From Xanthobacteraceae bacterium (GTDB lineage: Bacteria; Pseudomonadota; Alphaproteobacteria; Rhizobiales; Xanthobacteraceae), in contig JALHRD010000016.1 in assembly GCA_022841625.1 (NCBI GenBank), positions 1-64,000 of the forward strand: DNA of 64,000 nucleotides. Reading direction: 5' to 3'. Each line of letters opens with the position of its first letter. Position 1 is the first letter of the stretch. Shown piece after piece: positions 30,223 through 39,151 of the stretch. Both the position numbers and the translations under genes were made by a program. Under the pieces are notes generated by a model. That model had not been told where the DNA came from. It saw nothing but the letters and a program-made list of their open reading frames with translations, and made no database searches.

Positions 30223-30945
30223 ATGAAACCAAACGCCGAATTCGATCCCAGGTTGGCCGCCAAGAAGCTTCTGCGGGAGGGCCGCAGCGCGGCTTTAGCG
30301 ACCCTGATGCCGCATTCCGGGGATCCATATTGTTCTTTGGTTAACGTCGCCAGCGCGGCCGATGGCTCCCCGCTGCTGCTAATTTCCCGGCTCGCGATCC
30401 ATACCAAGAACATCCTGGCCGATCCGCGCTCATCCTTGATGATCGCCGAGCGCAAGGCCGGCGACCCATTGCAGGGCGCGCGCGTCATGGCGATGGGCCG
30501 GGCGGTGGCGACCGACGACGCCGACGTTCGGCGGCGCTATCTCGAACGCCAGCCCGAAGCAGAGATGTTCGTCGGGTTCGCCGATTTTATGTTCTATCGG
30601 TTGGAACTCACGGGCGCCCATCTGGTTGCCGGCTTCGGCCGCATCGTCGACCTTAAGCCGGACGATATTCTTACCCCGGTCGCAGACGCCGCTGAGCTGA
30701 TCGCCGCCGAGAGCGATATCCTTGCACACATGAATACCGACCACGCTGAGACCTGCCGGCTCTATGCCACCAAGCTGCTCGGCGCGGCCGATGGTGCGTG
30801 GCGCTGCGTCGGCTGCGACCCGGAAGGACTCGAGCTACAGCTTGACCGCACCGCGTTGCGTTTGCCGTTCCCCCAACGCATCCGTGCGCCGGGCGTGCTC
30901 CGGCAGGTGCTCAAGCAGCTCGCCGATCAGGCGCGGGCGGCGTAG
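30223..30945 (+). CDS. HugZ-like pyridoxamine-5'-phosphate-oxidase-fold protein with DUF2470
   Basis: A 240-aa cytosolic protein. The first 150 residues are a split-barrel flavin-reductase-like domain (RSAALATLMPHSGDPYCSLV, LLLISRLAIHTKNI, RRYLERQPEAEMFV). The C-terminal domain, from ILAHMNTDHAETCRLYATK, is DUF2470. This two-domain order is that of HugZ-type heme-utilisation proteins, which degrade heme in Helicobacter and Campylobacter. The heme function of alphaproteobacterial members is not established. The ATG at 30223 is preferred over an upstream start because of the family N-terminus and a GGGCGAAGG ahead of it. Confidence 0.85.
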   Translation: MKPNAEFDPRLAAKKLLREGRSAALATLMPHSGDPYCSLVNVASAADGSPLLLISRLAIHTKNILADPRSSLMIAERKAGDPLQGARVMAMGRAVATDDADVRRRYLERQPEAEMFVGFADFMFYRLELTGAHLVAGFGRIVDLKPDDILTPVADAAELIAAESDILAHMNTDHAETCRLYATKLLGAADGAWRCVGCDPEGLELQLDRTALRLPFPQRIRAPGVLRQVLKQLADQARAA

Positions 30946-30965
30946 CGGATGGAGGGCCCAATCCA

Positions 30966-31439
30966 GTGCCCCGCCGGGTAAACGACGCGTCCCGCGCAGC
31001 TTACAGCTACAGAATTGATTGCGCGGTTCCGTCGTTTCCGGACGACCGCCCGATTATCGTGTTCGGCGGCTATTGCGCGCTGTGCGCCGGATGGGCGAAA
31101 TTCGTGATCAAACACGATCATGCCGGCATGTATCGGCTCGTGCATGCGCAATCGCCGCTCGGACGCGCGCTCTACATCCATTACGGTCTCGATCCGCAAG
31201 ACTATGAGACCAATATTTTGATTGCCGACGGCCGCGCTTGGTTCAAGTCGGAGGGCAGCATTCGCATGGCGGAAGGGTTGGGTTGGCCGTGGCGGCTGGC
31301 GTCGGTCTTTCGCGTTGTTCCGCGTCCGGTGCGGGATTGGATGTACGAATTGATCGCGCGTAACCGGCTGCGCGTTTTCGGCAAGCGAGAAACCTGCTTC
31401 GTTCCGGATCGCGCATCCAGCGATCGCTTTCTGACATGA
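30966..31439 (+). CDS. DCC-family thiol-disulfide oxidoreductase-like protein (DUF393)
   Basis: A 157-aa protein with a GTG start preceded by GGAGGGCCC. Residues 30-50 read IIVFGGYCALCAGWAKFVIK. DCC proteins are named for D-x-x-C-x-x-C; here the first Asp is replaced by Gly (GGYCALC, C37 and C40), while the CxxC pair is kept. The remaining HAQSPLGRALYIHYGLD and DGRAWFKSEGSIRMAEGLGW match the family. The thioredoxin-like fold suggests redox chemistry, without proof. The stop overlaps the next ATG by four bases (ATGA), so it is translated together with the saccharopine-dehydrogenase-like protein. Confidence 0.85.
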   Translation: MPRRVNDASRAAYSYRIDCAVPSFPDDRPIIVFGGYCALCAGWAKFVIKHDHAGMYRLVHAQSPLGRALYIHYGLDPQDYETNILIADGRAWFKSEGSIRMAEGLGWPWRLASVFRVVPRPVRDWMYELIARNRLRVFGKRETCFVPDRASSDRFLT

Positions 31440-33124
31440 CGACCAAAGAAGCCCTTAGCGTTCTCATTGTCGGTGGCTATGGCACGTTTGGCGGGCGTCT
31501 CGCGCAACTTCTGGCCGACGATCGCCGGCTGACATTGTTGATCGCCGGGCGCTCGCGCGCCAAGGCGGAAGCATTCTGCGCGGCACTGCCAGCGGGCGCG
31601 GCACGGACGCCGGTGGCATTCGACCGCGAAGCGGATGTCGAGCGACAATTGCGCGAGATCGCGCCTGACGTGGTCGTCGATGCCACCGGGCCGTTCCAGC
31701 TATACGCCGGCGATCCCTATCGGGTCGTGCGCGCAGCCGTCGCGCTCGGCATCGACTATCTCGACCTTTCCGACGGCACGGATTTCGTGAAGGGAATTAA
31801 GCAGTTCGACGATGCGGCGCGCCAGCGTGGGGTCTTTGCGCTGTCGGGCGTCAGCAGCTTCCCCGCGCTGACGGCGGCCGTCGTGCGCCGGCTTAGCGCC
31901 GACCTCGCGCAGGTCGAGCGGATCTTCGCCGGCATTGCGCCATCGCCTTTGGTCCATGTCGGAACCAATGTCATCCGCGCCATCGCAAGCTATGCCGGCA
32001 AGCCGCTGGCGCTGTTGCGCGACGGCCGTGCCGCGACCGCCCATGCCCTGATCGATGCTATGCATTTTACGATCGTGCCGCCGGGGCGGCTGCCATTGTG
32101 GCGACGGCGGTTCACGCTGGTCGACGCCCCCGATCTTCAAATCCTGCCGGAATTATGGCCGGGTTTGCGCGCGATCTGGACCGGCGTTGGCACGGCGCCG
32201 GCAATCGGGCACCGTGCCGTCAGCGCGTTGGCCTGGGCTGTGCGGTTTCGGATCCTGCCGTCGCTTTCGCCGTTCGCAGCGCTGATGGATCGCGCCGCCA
32301 GATTGCTGCGCTGGGGCGAGCATCGCGGCGGCATGTTCATTGCCGTGCACGGCATGACCATTGACGGTGAAAAAGTCGAGCGGTCCTGGCACTTGCTGGC
32401 CGAAGCGGATGACGGCCCATTCGTGCCCGCGATGGCGGCGGCGGCCATCATCGGCAACATCCTTACCGGCCACCCACCCACGCCCGGCGCGCGCGCCGCG
32501 GCGACCGACCTCGAGCTTGCCGATTACGAGGCGCTGTTCGCGCACAAGCGGATCGCCACCGGAATCCGGCAGACCCCGCCTCCCGGCCTGCCGCTTTACC
32601 GGCGCATCCTCGGCGACGCCTATGCATCGATGCCGCAGCCGTGGCAGGCCATGCATGACCTCGATGACAAACTCGTCGTGGAGGGTGTCTCCAGGATCGA
32701 GCGCGGCGAGGGTCTGTTGTCGCGCCTGGTCGGTTGGATCGTGGGCTTTCCGCCGGCCGGGAACGATGTTCCGGTCCGGGTTACGTTCCAATTACGTGAT
32801 GGACGGGAGTATTGGCTGCGAAACTTTGCCGACGATGAATTCATGACCGTGCAGGAAGAGGGCCGCGGGCGCGAGGAACGGCTGCTATGCGAGCGTTTCG
32901 GCCCGCTGAAATTCGCCATGGCCTTGGTGCTTGACGGCGGCCGGTTGCAGCTCGTGATCCGCCGCTGCACGGTCTTTGGCGTTCCGCTGCCGCTTGCGCT
33001 CGGCCCCCGCATCAATGCCCATGAATGCGTCCAAGACGGGCGTTTTCACTTCAATGTCGCGATTGCCCACCCCCTTACGGGGCCAATCGTGAGCTACCGT
33101 GGTTGGCTCGTGCCCCGCCAATAA
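31436..33124 (+). CDS. Saccharopine-dehydrogenase-like NAD(P)-binding protein fused to DUF4166
   Basis: A 562-aa protein. The N-terminal Rossmann domain reads LSVLIVGGYGTFGGRLAQLL, then VVDATGPFQLYAGDPYRVVR and DYLDLSDGTDFV, typical of the saccharopine dehydrogenase/trans-acting enoyl reductase family. A central region covers the catalytic-like domain. From about residue 390 a DUF4166 domain follows, with DDLDDKLVVEGVSRIERG-like text and FNVAIAHPLTGPIVSYRGWL at the end. Such fusions are found beside DCC proteins, as here. The substrate is unknown; oxidation or reduction of an amino- or lipid-derived compound is a family-level guess. Confidence 0.85.
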   Translation: MTTKEALSVLIVGGYGTFGGRLAQLLADDRRLTLLIAGRSRAKAEAFCAALPAGAARTPVAFDREADVERQLREIAPDVVVDATGPFQLYAGDPYRVVRAAVALGIDYLDLSDGTDFVKGIKQFDDAARQRGVFALSGVSSFPALTAAVVRRLSADLAQVERIFAGIAPSPLVHVGTNVIRAIASYAGKPLALLRDGRAATAHALIDAMHFTIVPPGRLPLWRRRFTLVDAPDLQILPELWPGLRAIWTGVGTAPAIGHRAVSALAWAVRFRILPSLSPFAALMDRAARLLRWGEHRGGMFIAVHGMTIDGEKVERSWHLLAEADDGPFVPAMAAAAIIGNILTGHPPTPGARAAATDLELADYEALFAHKRIATGIRQTPPPGLPLYRRILGDAYASMPQPWQAMHDLDDKLVVEGVSRIERGEGLLSRLVGWIVGFPPAGNDVPVRVTFQLRDGREYWLRNFADDEFMTVQEEGRGREERLLCERFGPLKFAMALVLDGGRLQLVIRRCTVFGVPLPLALGPRINAHECVQDGRFHFNVAIAHPLTGPIVSYRGWLVPRQ

Positions 33125-33384
33125 TCGCGCGCTTTCCCAGTCGCCGGCGGCATCCAGCGGGTAACGCTAATGCGACGCGCGAATGTCCCCGGCGGGTCGC
33201 GGAATTACGTGGATATTCCGGCAATCAACCGTACAAAAATCATGGTCTTGGCAGGCTGCACGATCCCCACTATAGGTCGCGCGCCTTGCGGGTAGGCGCT
33301 ATAATGCTGCGAGCCTAACCGTAGAGACGGCGTCAGGGGAGGCGACCCGGCGAAAACCGGAGCCCGCGTATCTGGAGGTCTTTC

Positions 33385-35004
33385 GTGCAGGAAACCGGTC
33401 TGAGGAACGGCGCTCACGGCGCTGATAAATTTGGCTTTAAGGATCTGGCCGAGGTCCATTGGAACCTCGATGCGCCCCTGCTTTATGAACACGCCGTTGC
33501 GGCGCGCGAAGGGGTGATCGTACAAGGCGGGCCGTTCTGCGCGGAGACCGGCCACCACACCGGCCGCTCGCCCAAGGACAAGCACACCGTTGTCGATGCG
33601 ACCACCGAGAACACAGTCTGGTGGGACGGCAATCGCAAGCAGACCCCGCAGCAATTCGAGACCATGCTGCAAGACTTCCTGGCCCATGCGCGCGGCAAAA
33701 AGCTATTTGCGCAGGATCTCTATGGCGGCGCCGATACGAAATATCGCATCAAGGTGCGCATCTTCACCGAATATGCTTGGCACTCACTGTTTATTCGCCA
33801 ACTCCTGATCCGGCCGGACCGCGCCGCGCTCGGCGCCTTCGCCCCCGATATGACCATCGTCGATCTGCCGTCGTTCAAGCCGGACGCCAAGCGTCACGGC
33901 GGTCGCGAGGGCTCCGACACCATGGTGGCGATCGACTTCACCCGTAAGATCGTATTGATCTGCGGCTCGTCCTATGCCGGCGAGATGAAGAAATCGGTGT
34001 TCACCGCACTCAATTTCTACCTGCCGGCGCAAGGCGTGATGCCGATGCATTGCTCCGCCAATGTCGGCAAGGATGGTGACGTCGCGCTGTTCTTCGGTCT
34101 GTCGGGCACTGGCAAGACCACGCTGTCCGCCGATCCCAATCGCATCCTGATCGGCGACGACGAGCATGGCTGGGGCCCCGACGGCGTGTTCAATTTCGAG
34201 GGCGGCTGCTACGCCAAGACCATCAAGCTCTCGAAGGAGGCGGAGCCGGAAATCTACGCCGCCACCAATCGTTTTGGCGCGGTGTTGGAAAACGTGGTAT
34301 TCGACCCGGAAACCCGGGTCTGCGATTTCGACAGCGACAAGAAGACCGAGAACACGCGCTCGGCCTATCCGCTCGACTTCATGCCGGGCGCCTCGGAGAG
34401 TGGCCGCGCCGGCCAGCCGAAGAACATCATCTTTCTGGCCGCCGACGCCTTCGGCGTAATGCCGCCAATCGCCAAACTGACGCCGGCGCAGGCGATGTAT
34501 CACTTTCTGTCCGGCTACACCGCCAAAGTCGCCGGCACCGAGAAGGGGCTGGTCGGCGTCGAGCCGGAATTCTCGACCTGTTTTGCGGCGCCGTTCCTGC
34601 CGCGTCCGCCGGCGGAGTATGGCAATCTGCTGCGCGATTTGATTGCCAAGCACCAAGTCGATTGCTGGCTGGTCAATTCGGGCTGGACCGGCGGCGTCTA
34701 TGGCACCGGCCGCCGCATGCCGATCAAGGTCACCCGCGCGCTGGTGACCGGCGCGCTCGATGGCTCGCTGCGCAACGCCAGTTATCGCACCGATCCGTAT
34801 TTCGGTTTCGCGGTGCCGACCGCGGTGCCGGGCATCGAAGCGGACTTGCTCGATCCGGTGAAGACCTGGAAGGATAAAGCGGCGTTCGATAAGACCGCGC
34901 GCAAGCTGGTCCGCATGTTCCAGGAGAACTTCGTGAAATATGAAAAGCATGTCGACATTGACGTGCGCGCGGCGGCGCCCGAGGTGCGGCTGGCGGCGGA
35001 GTAA
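33385..35004 (+). CDS. pckA: ATP-dependent phosphoenolpyruvate carboxykinase
   Basis: A 539-aa cytosolic enzyme converting oxaloacetate and ATP to phosphoenolpyruvate, the first step of gluconeogenesis from organic acids. The GTG start has GGAGG six bases before it. ATP-type kinase motifs: [20 protein letters not shown], then the P-loop [11 protein letters not shown] at residues 238-248, DDEHGW at 259-264 and ENVVFD. Length matches the bacterial ATP form rather than the GTP form. It is downstream of the ChvI region and fits growth on the dicarboxylates that the TTT receptors may capture. The 260 bp before it hold its promoter, with no recognisable operator. Confidence 0.97.
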   Translation: MQETGLRNGAHGADKFGFKDLAEVHWNLDAPLLYEHAVAAREGVIVQGGPFCAETGHHTGRSPKDKHTVVDATTENTVWWDGNRKQTPQQFETMLQDFLAHARGKKLFAQDLYGGADTKYRIKVRIFTEYAWHSLFIRQLLIRPDRAALGAFAPDMTIVDLPSFKPDAKRHGGREGSDTMVAIDFTRKIVLICGSSYAGEMKKSVFTALNFYLPAQGVMPMHCSANVGKDGDVALFFGLSGTGKTTLSADPNRILIGDDEHGWGPDGVFNFEGGCYAKTIKLSKEAEPEIYAATNRFGAVLENVVFDPETRVCDFDSDKKTENTRSAYPLDFMPGASESGRAGQPKNIIFLAADAFGVMPPIAKLTPAQAMYHFLSGYTAKVAGTEKGLVGVEPEFSTCFAAPFLPRPPAEYGNLLRDLIAKHQVDCWLVNSGWTGGVYGTGRRMPIKVTRALVTGALDGSLRNASYRTDPYFGFAVPTAVPGIEADLLDPVKTWKDKAAFDKTARKLVRMFQENFVKYEKHVDIDVRAAAPEVRLAAE

Positions 35005-35053
35005 TCGCGCCGCTCGACGGTGCGGCAGCGCAATAACCGCGATAACAAAGGCG

Positions 35054-35084
35054 TGGGCGGCCGACTGGGTCGCCCATTCTTTTT
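35054..35084 (+). terminator. Rho-independent terminator of pckA
   Basis: TGGGCGGCC pairs with GGTCGCCCA (9 bp, one G-U) around a GACTG loop and is followed by TTCTTTTT. It lies 50 bp after the pckA stop. It is the clearest intrinsic terminator in the window. Confidence 0.85.
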
Positions 35085-35199
35085 AGTTCGGTGCGTCGCC
35101 GACGCCCTGTCCGGGCGGCTCACACCGATTGTGTAACCCGCGAGCGCCTTGCTACAGGTTGCTGGTCAATCGGCGTCTATTCATCCCGGATAATGCGAC

Positions 35200-36288
35200 A
35201 TGCAGGTCTTGGTGGTCGGTGCGGGTGTTGTCGGGCTAGGGATCGCGCGTGCGGTTGCGCGCGCCGGCCATGAGGTAATCGTGGCGGAAGCCGAGTCCGC
35301 CATCGGCACCGTCACCTCGGCGCGCAGCAGCGAGGTCATTCACGCCGGCCTGTATTATCCGACCAATTCGCTGCGCGCCTATCACTGTGTCCGCAGCCGC
35401 CGCATGCTCTATGCGTATTGCGCGGCCCGCGGCGTTCCGCACCGTAAGACTGGCAAATTGGTGGTTGCGACCGACGAAAGCGAAGTCGCGCGGCTCGACC
35501 AGATCCTCAAACAGGCGCAGATCAATGGCTGCGAAAATCTCGCGATCATCGATGCCGCCGCGGTCAAGAAACTCGAGCCTGAGGTTTTTTGTCTCGCTGC
35601 GATGTGCTCGCCGGAAACCGGTATCATCGACAGCCACGGTTACATGCTCGCCTTGCGCGGCGAGATTGAGGATCACGGCGGCATGATCGCGCTGAACACG
35701 CGCATTGAGCGGCTGGCGCAGGTGGCGGCCGGATGGGAGGTTCATTTCGGCGCCGGCGAAACCATCATGGTCGATGCGGTGGTCAACGCCGCCGGGCTCG
35801 GCGCCCAGCAACTCGCGCACGCCACCGAAGGCTATCCGCAGGAGAGGGTACCGCGGCTGTTTTTCGGTAAAGGCAGCTATTTCAGTTATGCGGGCCGGCC
35901 GGTGTTCAAGCGCTTGATCTATCCGACGCCGATCCATGGTGGGCTCGGCGTCCATGTGGTGCTCGATCTTGGCGGCCGCATGCGCTTTGGTCCCGATGTC
36001 GAATGGGTCGAACAGGAAAATTATGACGTCGATCCGGCGCGCGCGCTGGCGTTTTACGATCGCATTCGCCGCTACTGGCCGGGGCTGCCGGACAATGCGC
36101 TGATCCCGGACTATGCCGGCATCCGCCCGAAGATCAGCAGCCAAAGCGAACCGCAGATGGATTTCATCATCGACGCGCCCAAAGACCACGGCGTGCCGGG
36201 GTTGGTGATGCTGTTCGGCATCGAATCGCCGGGGCTGACGTCGTCGCTGTCGATCGGCGAGGATGTGGCGGGCTATCTGTCGAGTTGA
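35200..36288 (+). CDS. lhgO: FAD-dependent oxidoreductase, L-2-hydroxyglutarate oxidase-like
   Basis: A 362-aa flavoenzyme of the DAO family. The FAD dinucleotide motif is VLVVGAGVVGLGIARAVARA at residues 3-22. SARSSEVIHAGLYYPTNSLR is characteristic of L-2-hydroxyglutarate dehydrogenases (LhgO/L2HGDH), as are the later GLGVHVVLDLGGRMRFGPD and IRPKISSQ. E. coli LhgO is about 420 aa, so this form is short. It probably oxidises L-2-hydroxyglutarate or a related 2-hydroxy acid and passes electrons to quinone. The ribosome binding site is weak. The stop overlaps the convergent DUF2865 gene by 16 bp. Confidence 0.82.
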   Translation: MQVLVVGAGVVGLGIARAVARAGHEVIVAEAESAIGTVTSARSSEVIHAGLYYPTNSLRAYHCVRSRRMLYAYCAARGVPHRKTGKLVVATDESEVARLDQILKQAQINGCENLAIIDAAAVKKLEPEVFCLAAMCSPETGIIDSHGYMLALRGEIEDHGGMIALNTRIERLAQVAAGWEVHFGAGETIMVDAVVNAAGLGAQQLAHATEGYPQERVPRLFFGKGSYFSYAGRPVFKRLIYPTPIHGGLGVHVVLDLGGRMRFGPDVEWVEQENYDVDPARALAFYDRIRRYWPGLPDNALIPDYAGIRPKISSQSEPQMDFIIDAPKDHGVPGLVMLFGIESPGLTSSLSIGEDVAGYLSS

Positions 36289-37013
36289 ACGCGGCGATTG
36301 CTGGCGCGTATCGGTGCGGCGCTGGCGCGGATGGCTTCCGGCGTAATTGGCGTGGCGTTGCTTGGCACGATCCGGGTCAGTGCGAGTCGCTCCCGCCATT
36401 CCGCCGGCAATCCCGGAAAAGACTGGATCGGCGTAAAGGCCGTGGCGGCGTCGCGGTTGCCAGTAAAGGCGACGAAGCCGTTATTGGTCGCGACGATGTC
36501 GCCCGGGCGTAGCGTCGGATCGTCGGCGATGCTCAGCGTCACCAGCCCATGGGCGTCGCGGCCGTTGCAGGTGCAATTCGCGACGATCCGCTGGCGAAAC
36601 GCGAAAGCGCTGGGCAACACGGAATAACGGCTGCCGTCACTGGCGACGGCGTGGTCGATGCCGCTGCCGGAATACACCCGGGTCTGGCTCGCCGGGCAGA
36701 CGGCGTTGCAGTATTGCGCGGCATTGGCGCCGCGTTGAATTGGAAAATAGCGGCCGTCGCAGAGCCGGACGCAAAACCCCGACGATAGGCCGATCGGCGG
36801 GCGTTCGGGCTCGCTGCTGGTGCCGGGATTGGGGTTGGGATCGACATAGGCGCTGGCCGTTGGCGGCTGGGTCGCGCGGCGCACAACATTGATGAGGTAG
36901 TCGAGCACGCCTTGCGCGGCCGTTGGCCTCGCCGGAATAACCGCCGCCGCCACGGCAAGCGCCGCGATGGTCAGCCTGAGGCCGCCTGATCCGAACTTAC
37001 TTTGGCTGGTCAA
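36273..37013 (-). CDS. DUF2865 exported protein
   Basis: A protein of about 246 aa. After the signal-like segment LRLTIAALAVAAAVIPARP (cleavage near TAAQ), the conserved DUF2865 block is SGFCVRLCDGRYFPIQRG, followed by QYCNAVCPASQTRVYSG and CTCNGRDAHGL. These pairs give six cysteines, probably as disulfides in the periplasm. The family is confined largely to Hyphomicrobiales and its function is unknown. A TTG start at 37013 with GGAGAC ahead is preferred; the frame is open to 37103 but that extension is not signal-like. The end overlaps lhgO on the other strand by 16 bp. Confidence 0.8.
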   Translation of the reverse strand: MTSQSKFGSGGLRLTIAALAVAAAVIPARPTAAQGVLDYLINVVRRATQPPTASAYVDPNPNPGTSSEPERPPIGLSSGFCVRLCDGRYFPIQRGANAAQYCNAVCPASQTRVYSGSGIDHAVASDGSRYSVLPSAFAFRQRIVANCTCNGRDAHGLVTLSIADDPTLRPGDIVATNNGFVAFTGNRDAATAFTPIQSFPGLPAEWRERLALTRIVPSNATPITPEAIRASAAPIRASNRRVQLDR

Positions 37014-37230
37014 AACCGTCTCCGCCGCATGTGTTGTTGCGTCGCCCGCCGGTTGGTTGAATTCCGCTCGGCCCCAACACCGATGGCGCACTCTATCCGG
37101 CAAAAGTAAAATGCCCGCTAAACGGTCGCGCGGTGTAAACTCTTAATTCACCAAGAATGTCCGGGCCGCGATTTGATGCGCGTGCGAGTCCGGTTAACAT
37201 GCCGTTCCAACCGAACGGGGGAGGTTCGCA

Positions 37231-37704
37231 ATGGCCGCCAAGATCCGCTTCATCAATCCCGACGCCTTGACCAAGCCGCCGACCTACACGCAGGTGGTCG
37301 AGGTGACCGGTCCCGGCCGAACCGTTTACATCGCCGGTCAGCTCGCCACCGGTCGCGATGGCGCGCTGGTCAGCCGCGATTTTCGCGCCCAGGCGGTGCA
37401 AGTGTTTGAAAACCTGAAGGCGGCGCTGGCGGCAGTCGGCGCAAGTTTCAAGGACGTGGTCAAGGTCAACAGCTATCTCGCCGACATCGCGCATCTGCCG
37501 ATCCTGCGCGATGTCCGTGCCGGCTATCTCAACGCTGCCGCGCTGCCCGCGAGCACCACGCTGGGCGGTTCGAGCTTTGCGCGCGAGGGCGCCCTGTTGG
37601 AGGTGGAAGTGGTCGCGGCGCTGCCAGCCCGCGCCGCCGCCAGCGCGCGGGCAAAAGGCGCCAAGCGCAAGACGGCGGCTAAGGCGCGAGGAAGAAGAAA
37701 GTAA
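37231..37704 (+). CDS. RidA/YjgF-family protein with basic C-terminal tail
   Basis: A 157-aa Rid protein. TVYIAGQLATGRDGALVSRD and FRAQAVQVFENLKAALAAVG are family blocks, and the substrate-binding Arg is in SFAREGALLEVEVVAAL. GGGGGAGG lies upstream of the ATG. Family members are normally about 125-130 aa; here about 25 extra residues follow (ARAKGAKRKTAAKARGRRK), strongly basic. The last eight codons overlap the 3' end of the convergent antiporter gene. The tail may bind nucleic acid, or it may only be a read-through extension tolerated by the protein. Confidence 0.85.
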   Translation: MAAKIRFINPDALTKPPTYTQVVEVTGPGRTVYIAGQLATGRDGALVSRDFRAQAVQVFENLKAALAAVGASFKDVVKVNSYLADIAHLPILRDVRAGYLNAAALPASTTLGGSSFAREGALLEVEVVAALPARAAASARAKGAKRKTAAKARGRRK

Positions 37705-39085
37705 GCAGCAAGAGGCCCGGCAGCATGATCAGCGTTGCCCAGAACAGGTAGCCGACGAAGCTTGGCATCCTGATGCCGCGCTCTTGCGCGATCGCGTAGA
37801 CCATCAGGTTGGGCGCATTGCCAATGTAAGTCAGTGCGCCCATGTAGACCGCGCCCATCGAAATTGCGGCGAGCGTCGGCGCCAGCGGACCCATCAGTTG
37901 CCGCGCGTCGCCGCCGGCCAGTTCAAAAAACACAAGATAGGTTGGCGCGTTGTCGAGCAACGCCGACATGAGGCCGGTCAGCCAGAAATAGGCGACCTCT
38001 TTGGGCACCACGCCGTCATCGATCAGTTGCGGCAGCCAGCCGAAGGCGCCAGCCTTGCCGGCTTGCAATATCGCCAGCACCGGAACGATACAGGCGAAAA
38101 TGCCGGCGAACAGGATTGCGACCTCGCGAATCGGTTCCCAGGAAAAGCCGTTGATCTCGCGGTGCTCGTTGGGCGTGAGCATGAGCGACAGGATTGCGAT
38201 CGCGATCAGCGCGCCGTCCCGCAAGAATTCCTGGAGTTCGACTTTGGTGCCGAAGATGTCGTAGGTGACGCCCGATTTCCACTGCGACGCCGTCAGGATC
38301 GTCGCGATGATGATCGCCAGCAGCAGGAAATTGGTATTGCCCTGAACCTGCAGCCGCGCCGGCGGCAATGGCGATTCGCCAATCAACGTCACCCGCCGGT
38401 CCCGGCGCTGAAACCAGACGTCTACCAGCACGAACAGGACGAGAATGGTAGTGGCGAGGATTGCGGTTTCGAGCCACAGGTGCTGCGCCGGCCAGAAAAA
38501 TTCCACCCCGCGCAGGAAGCCGACAAACAGCGGCGGGTCGCCAAGCGGGCTCAGCGCACCGCCGACATTGGCCACCAAAATAATGAAGAATACGATCACA
38601 TGCGCGTTGTGCTGCCGGTTGGCGTTGGCCCGAATGAGCGGCCGGATCAGGATCATGGCCGCGCCGGTGGTCCCGACCACACTGGCGATCAGTGTGCCGA
38701 ATGCCAGGATCGCCGCGTTCACCGGCGGCGTGCCACGGAGGTCGCCCGTCACCAAGATACCGCCGGCGACCACATAGAGCGTAAACAGCAGCACCATGAA
38801 GGACAGATACTCGCCGAACAGCGCATGCGCGAACGCTGCCCTTGCGGTCGGCACGTCGAACAGCGCGGCAATCGGCACGATTGCGAGCGAACCCCAGACG
38901 AAGGCGATCTTGCCGTAGTGACGGTGCCACAGGTGCGGGAACAGCAGCGGTCCGGCGGCGATGGTCAGCAAGATGCCGATGAACGGCAGCGCCCACGGCC
39001 ATTGCAGCGCTGTGCCATCGAGCGCGGCGGCGTGGGCAAAATCCGGGACGATCGTTACGAGCAGGGCGGGGACCGACAGACGCAT
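37679..39085 (-). CDS. NhaD-type sodium:proton antiporter (ion transporter superfamily)
   Basis: A 468-aa inner-membrane protein with about 12 hydrophobic helices. FGTLIASVVGTTGAAMILIR, VFFIILVANVGGALSPLGDP, then PPLFVGFLRG and LTYIGNAPNLMVYAIAQERG are the conserved blocks of NhaD/citrate-transporter-like antiporters. The second repeats the SPxGDPP motif important in this superfamily. It should exchange sodium, or a related cation, for protons. A signal-like first segment ends near FAHA. The 3' end overlaps the convergent rid gene by 26 bp. The gene is not in an obvious operon. Confidence 0.88.
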   Translation of the reverse strand: MRLSVPALLVTIVPDFAHAAALDGTALQWPWALPFIGILLTIAAGPLLFPHLWHRHYGKIAFVWGSLAIVPIAALFDVPTARAAFAHALFGEYLSFMVLLFTLYVVAGGILVTGDLRGTPPVNAAILAFGTLIASVVGTTGAAMILIRPLIRANANRQHNAHVIVFFIILVANVGGALSPLGDPPLFVGFLRGVEFFWPAQHLWLETAILATTILVLFVLVDVWFQRRDRRVTLIGESPLPPARLQVQGNTNFLLLAIIIATILTASQWKSGVTYDIFGTKVELQEFLRDGALIAIAILSLMLTPNEHREINGFSWEPIREVAILFAGIFACIVPVLAILQAGKAGAFGWLPQLIDDGVVPKEVAYFWLTGLMSALLDNAPTYLVFFELAGGDARQLMGPLAPTLAAISMGAVYMGALTYIGNAPNLMVYAIAQERGIRMPSFVGYLFWATLIMLPGLLLLTFFFLAP

Positions 39086-39151
39086 GATGCGCTAATCATA
39101 TCATAGGCGGGGCGGTTGTGCAGGAGGTGTGTTTGACGCGCGTGGCGTCGA

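Noticed and set aside
33784-34950. Long open frame (388 codons) antisense to pckA
   Set aside because: It lies wholly within pckA, whose motifs and length are complete. The antisense translation is rich in Arg, His and Gln without any family motif, as expected for shadow frames in GC-rich DNA.
37511-39106. 531-codon plus-strand frame opposite the NhaD-type antiporter
   Set aside because: The product is an extremely polar Gln/Arg/Asp-rich string with no motif, and the antiporter on the other strand has clear membrane helices and family blocks.
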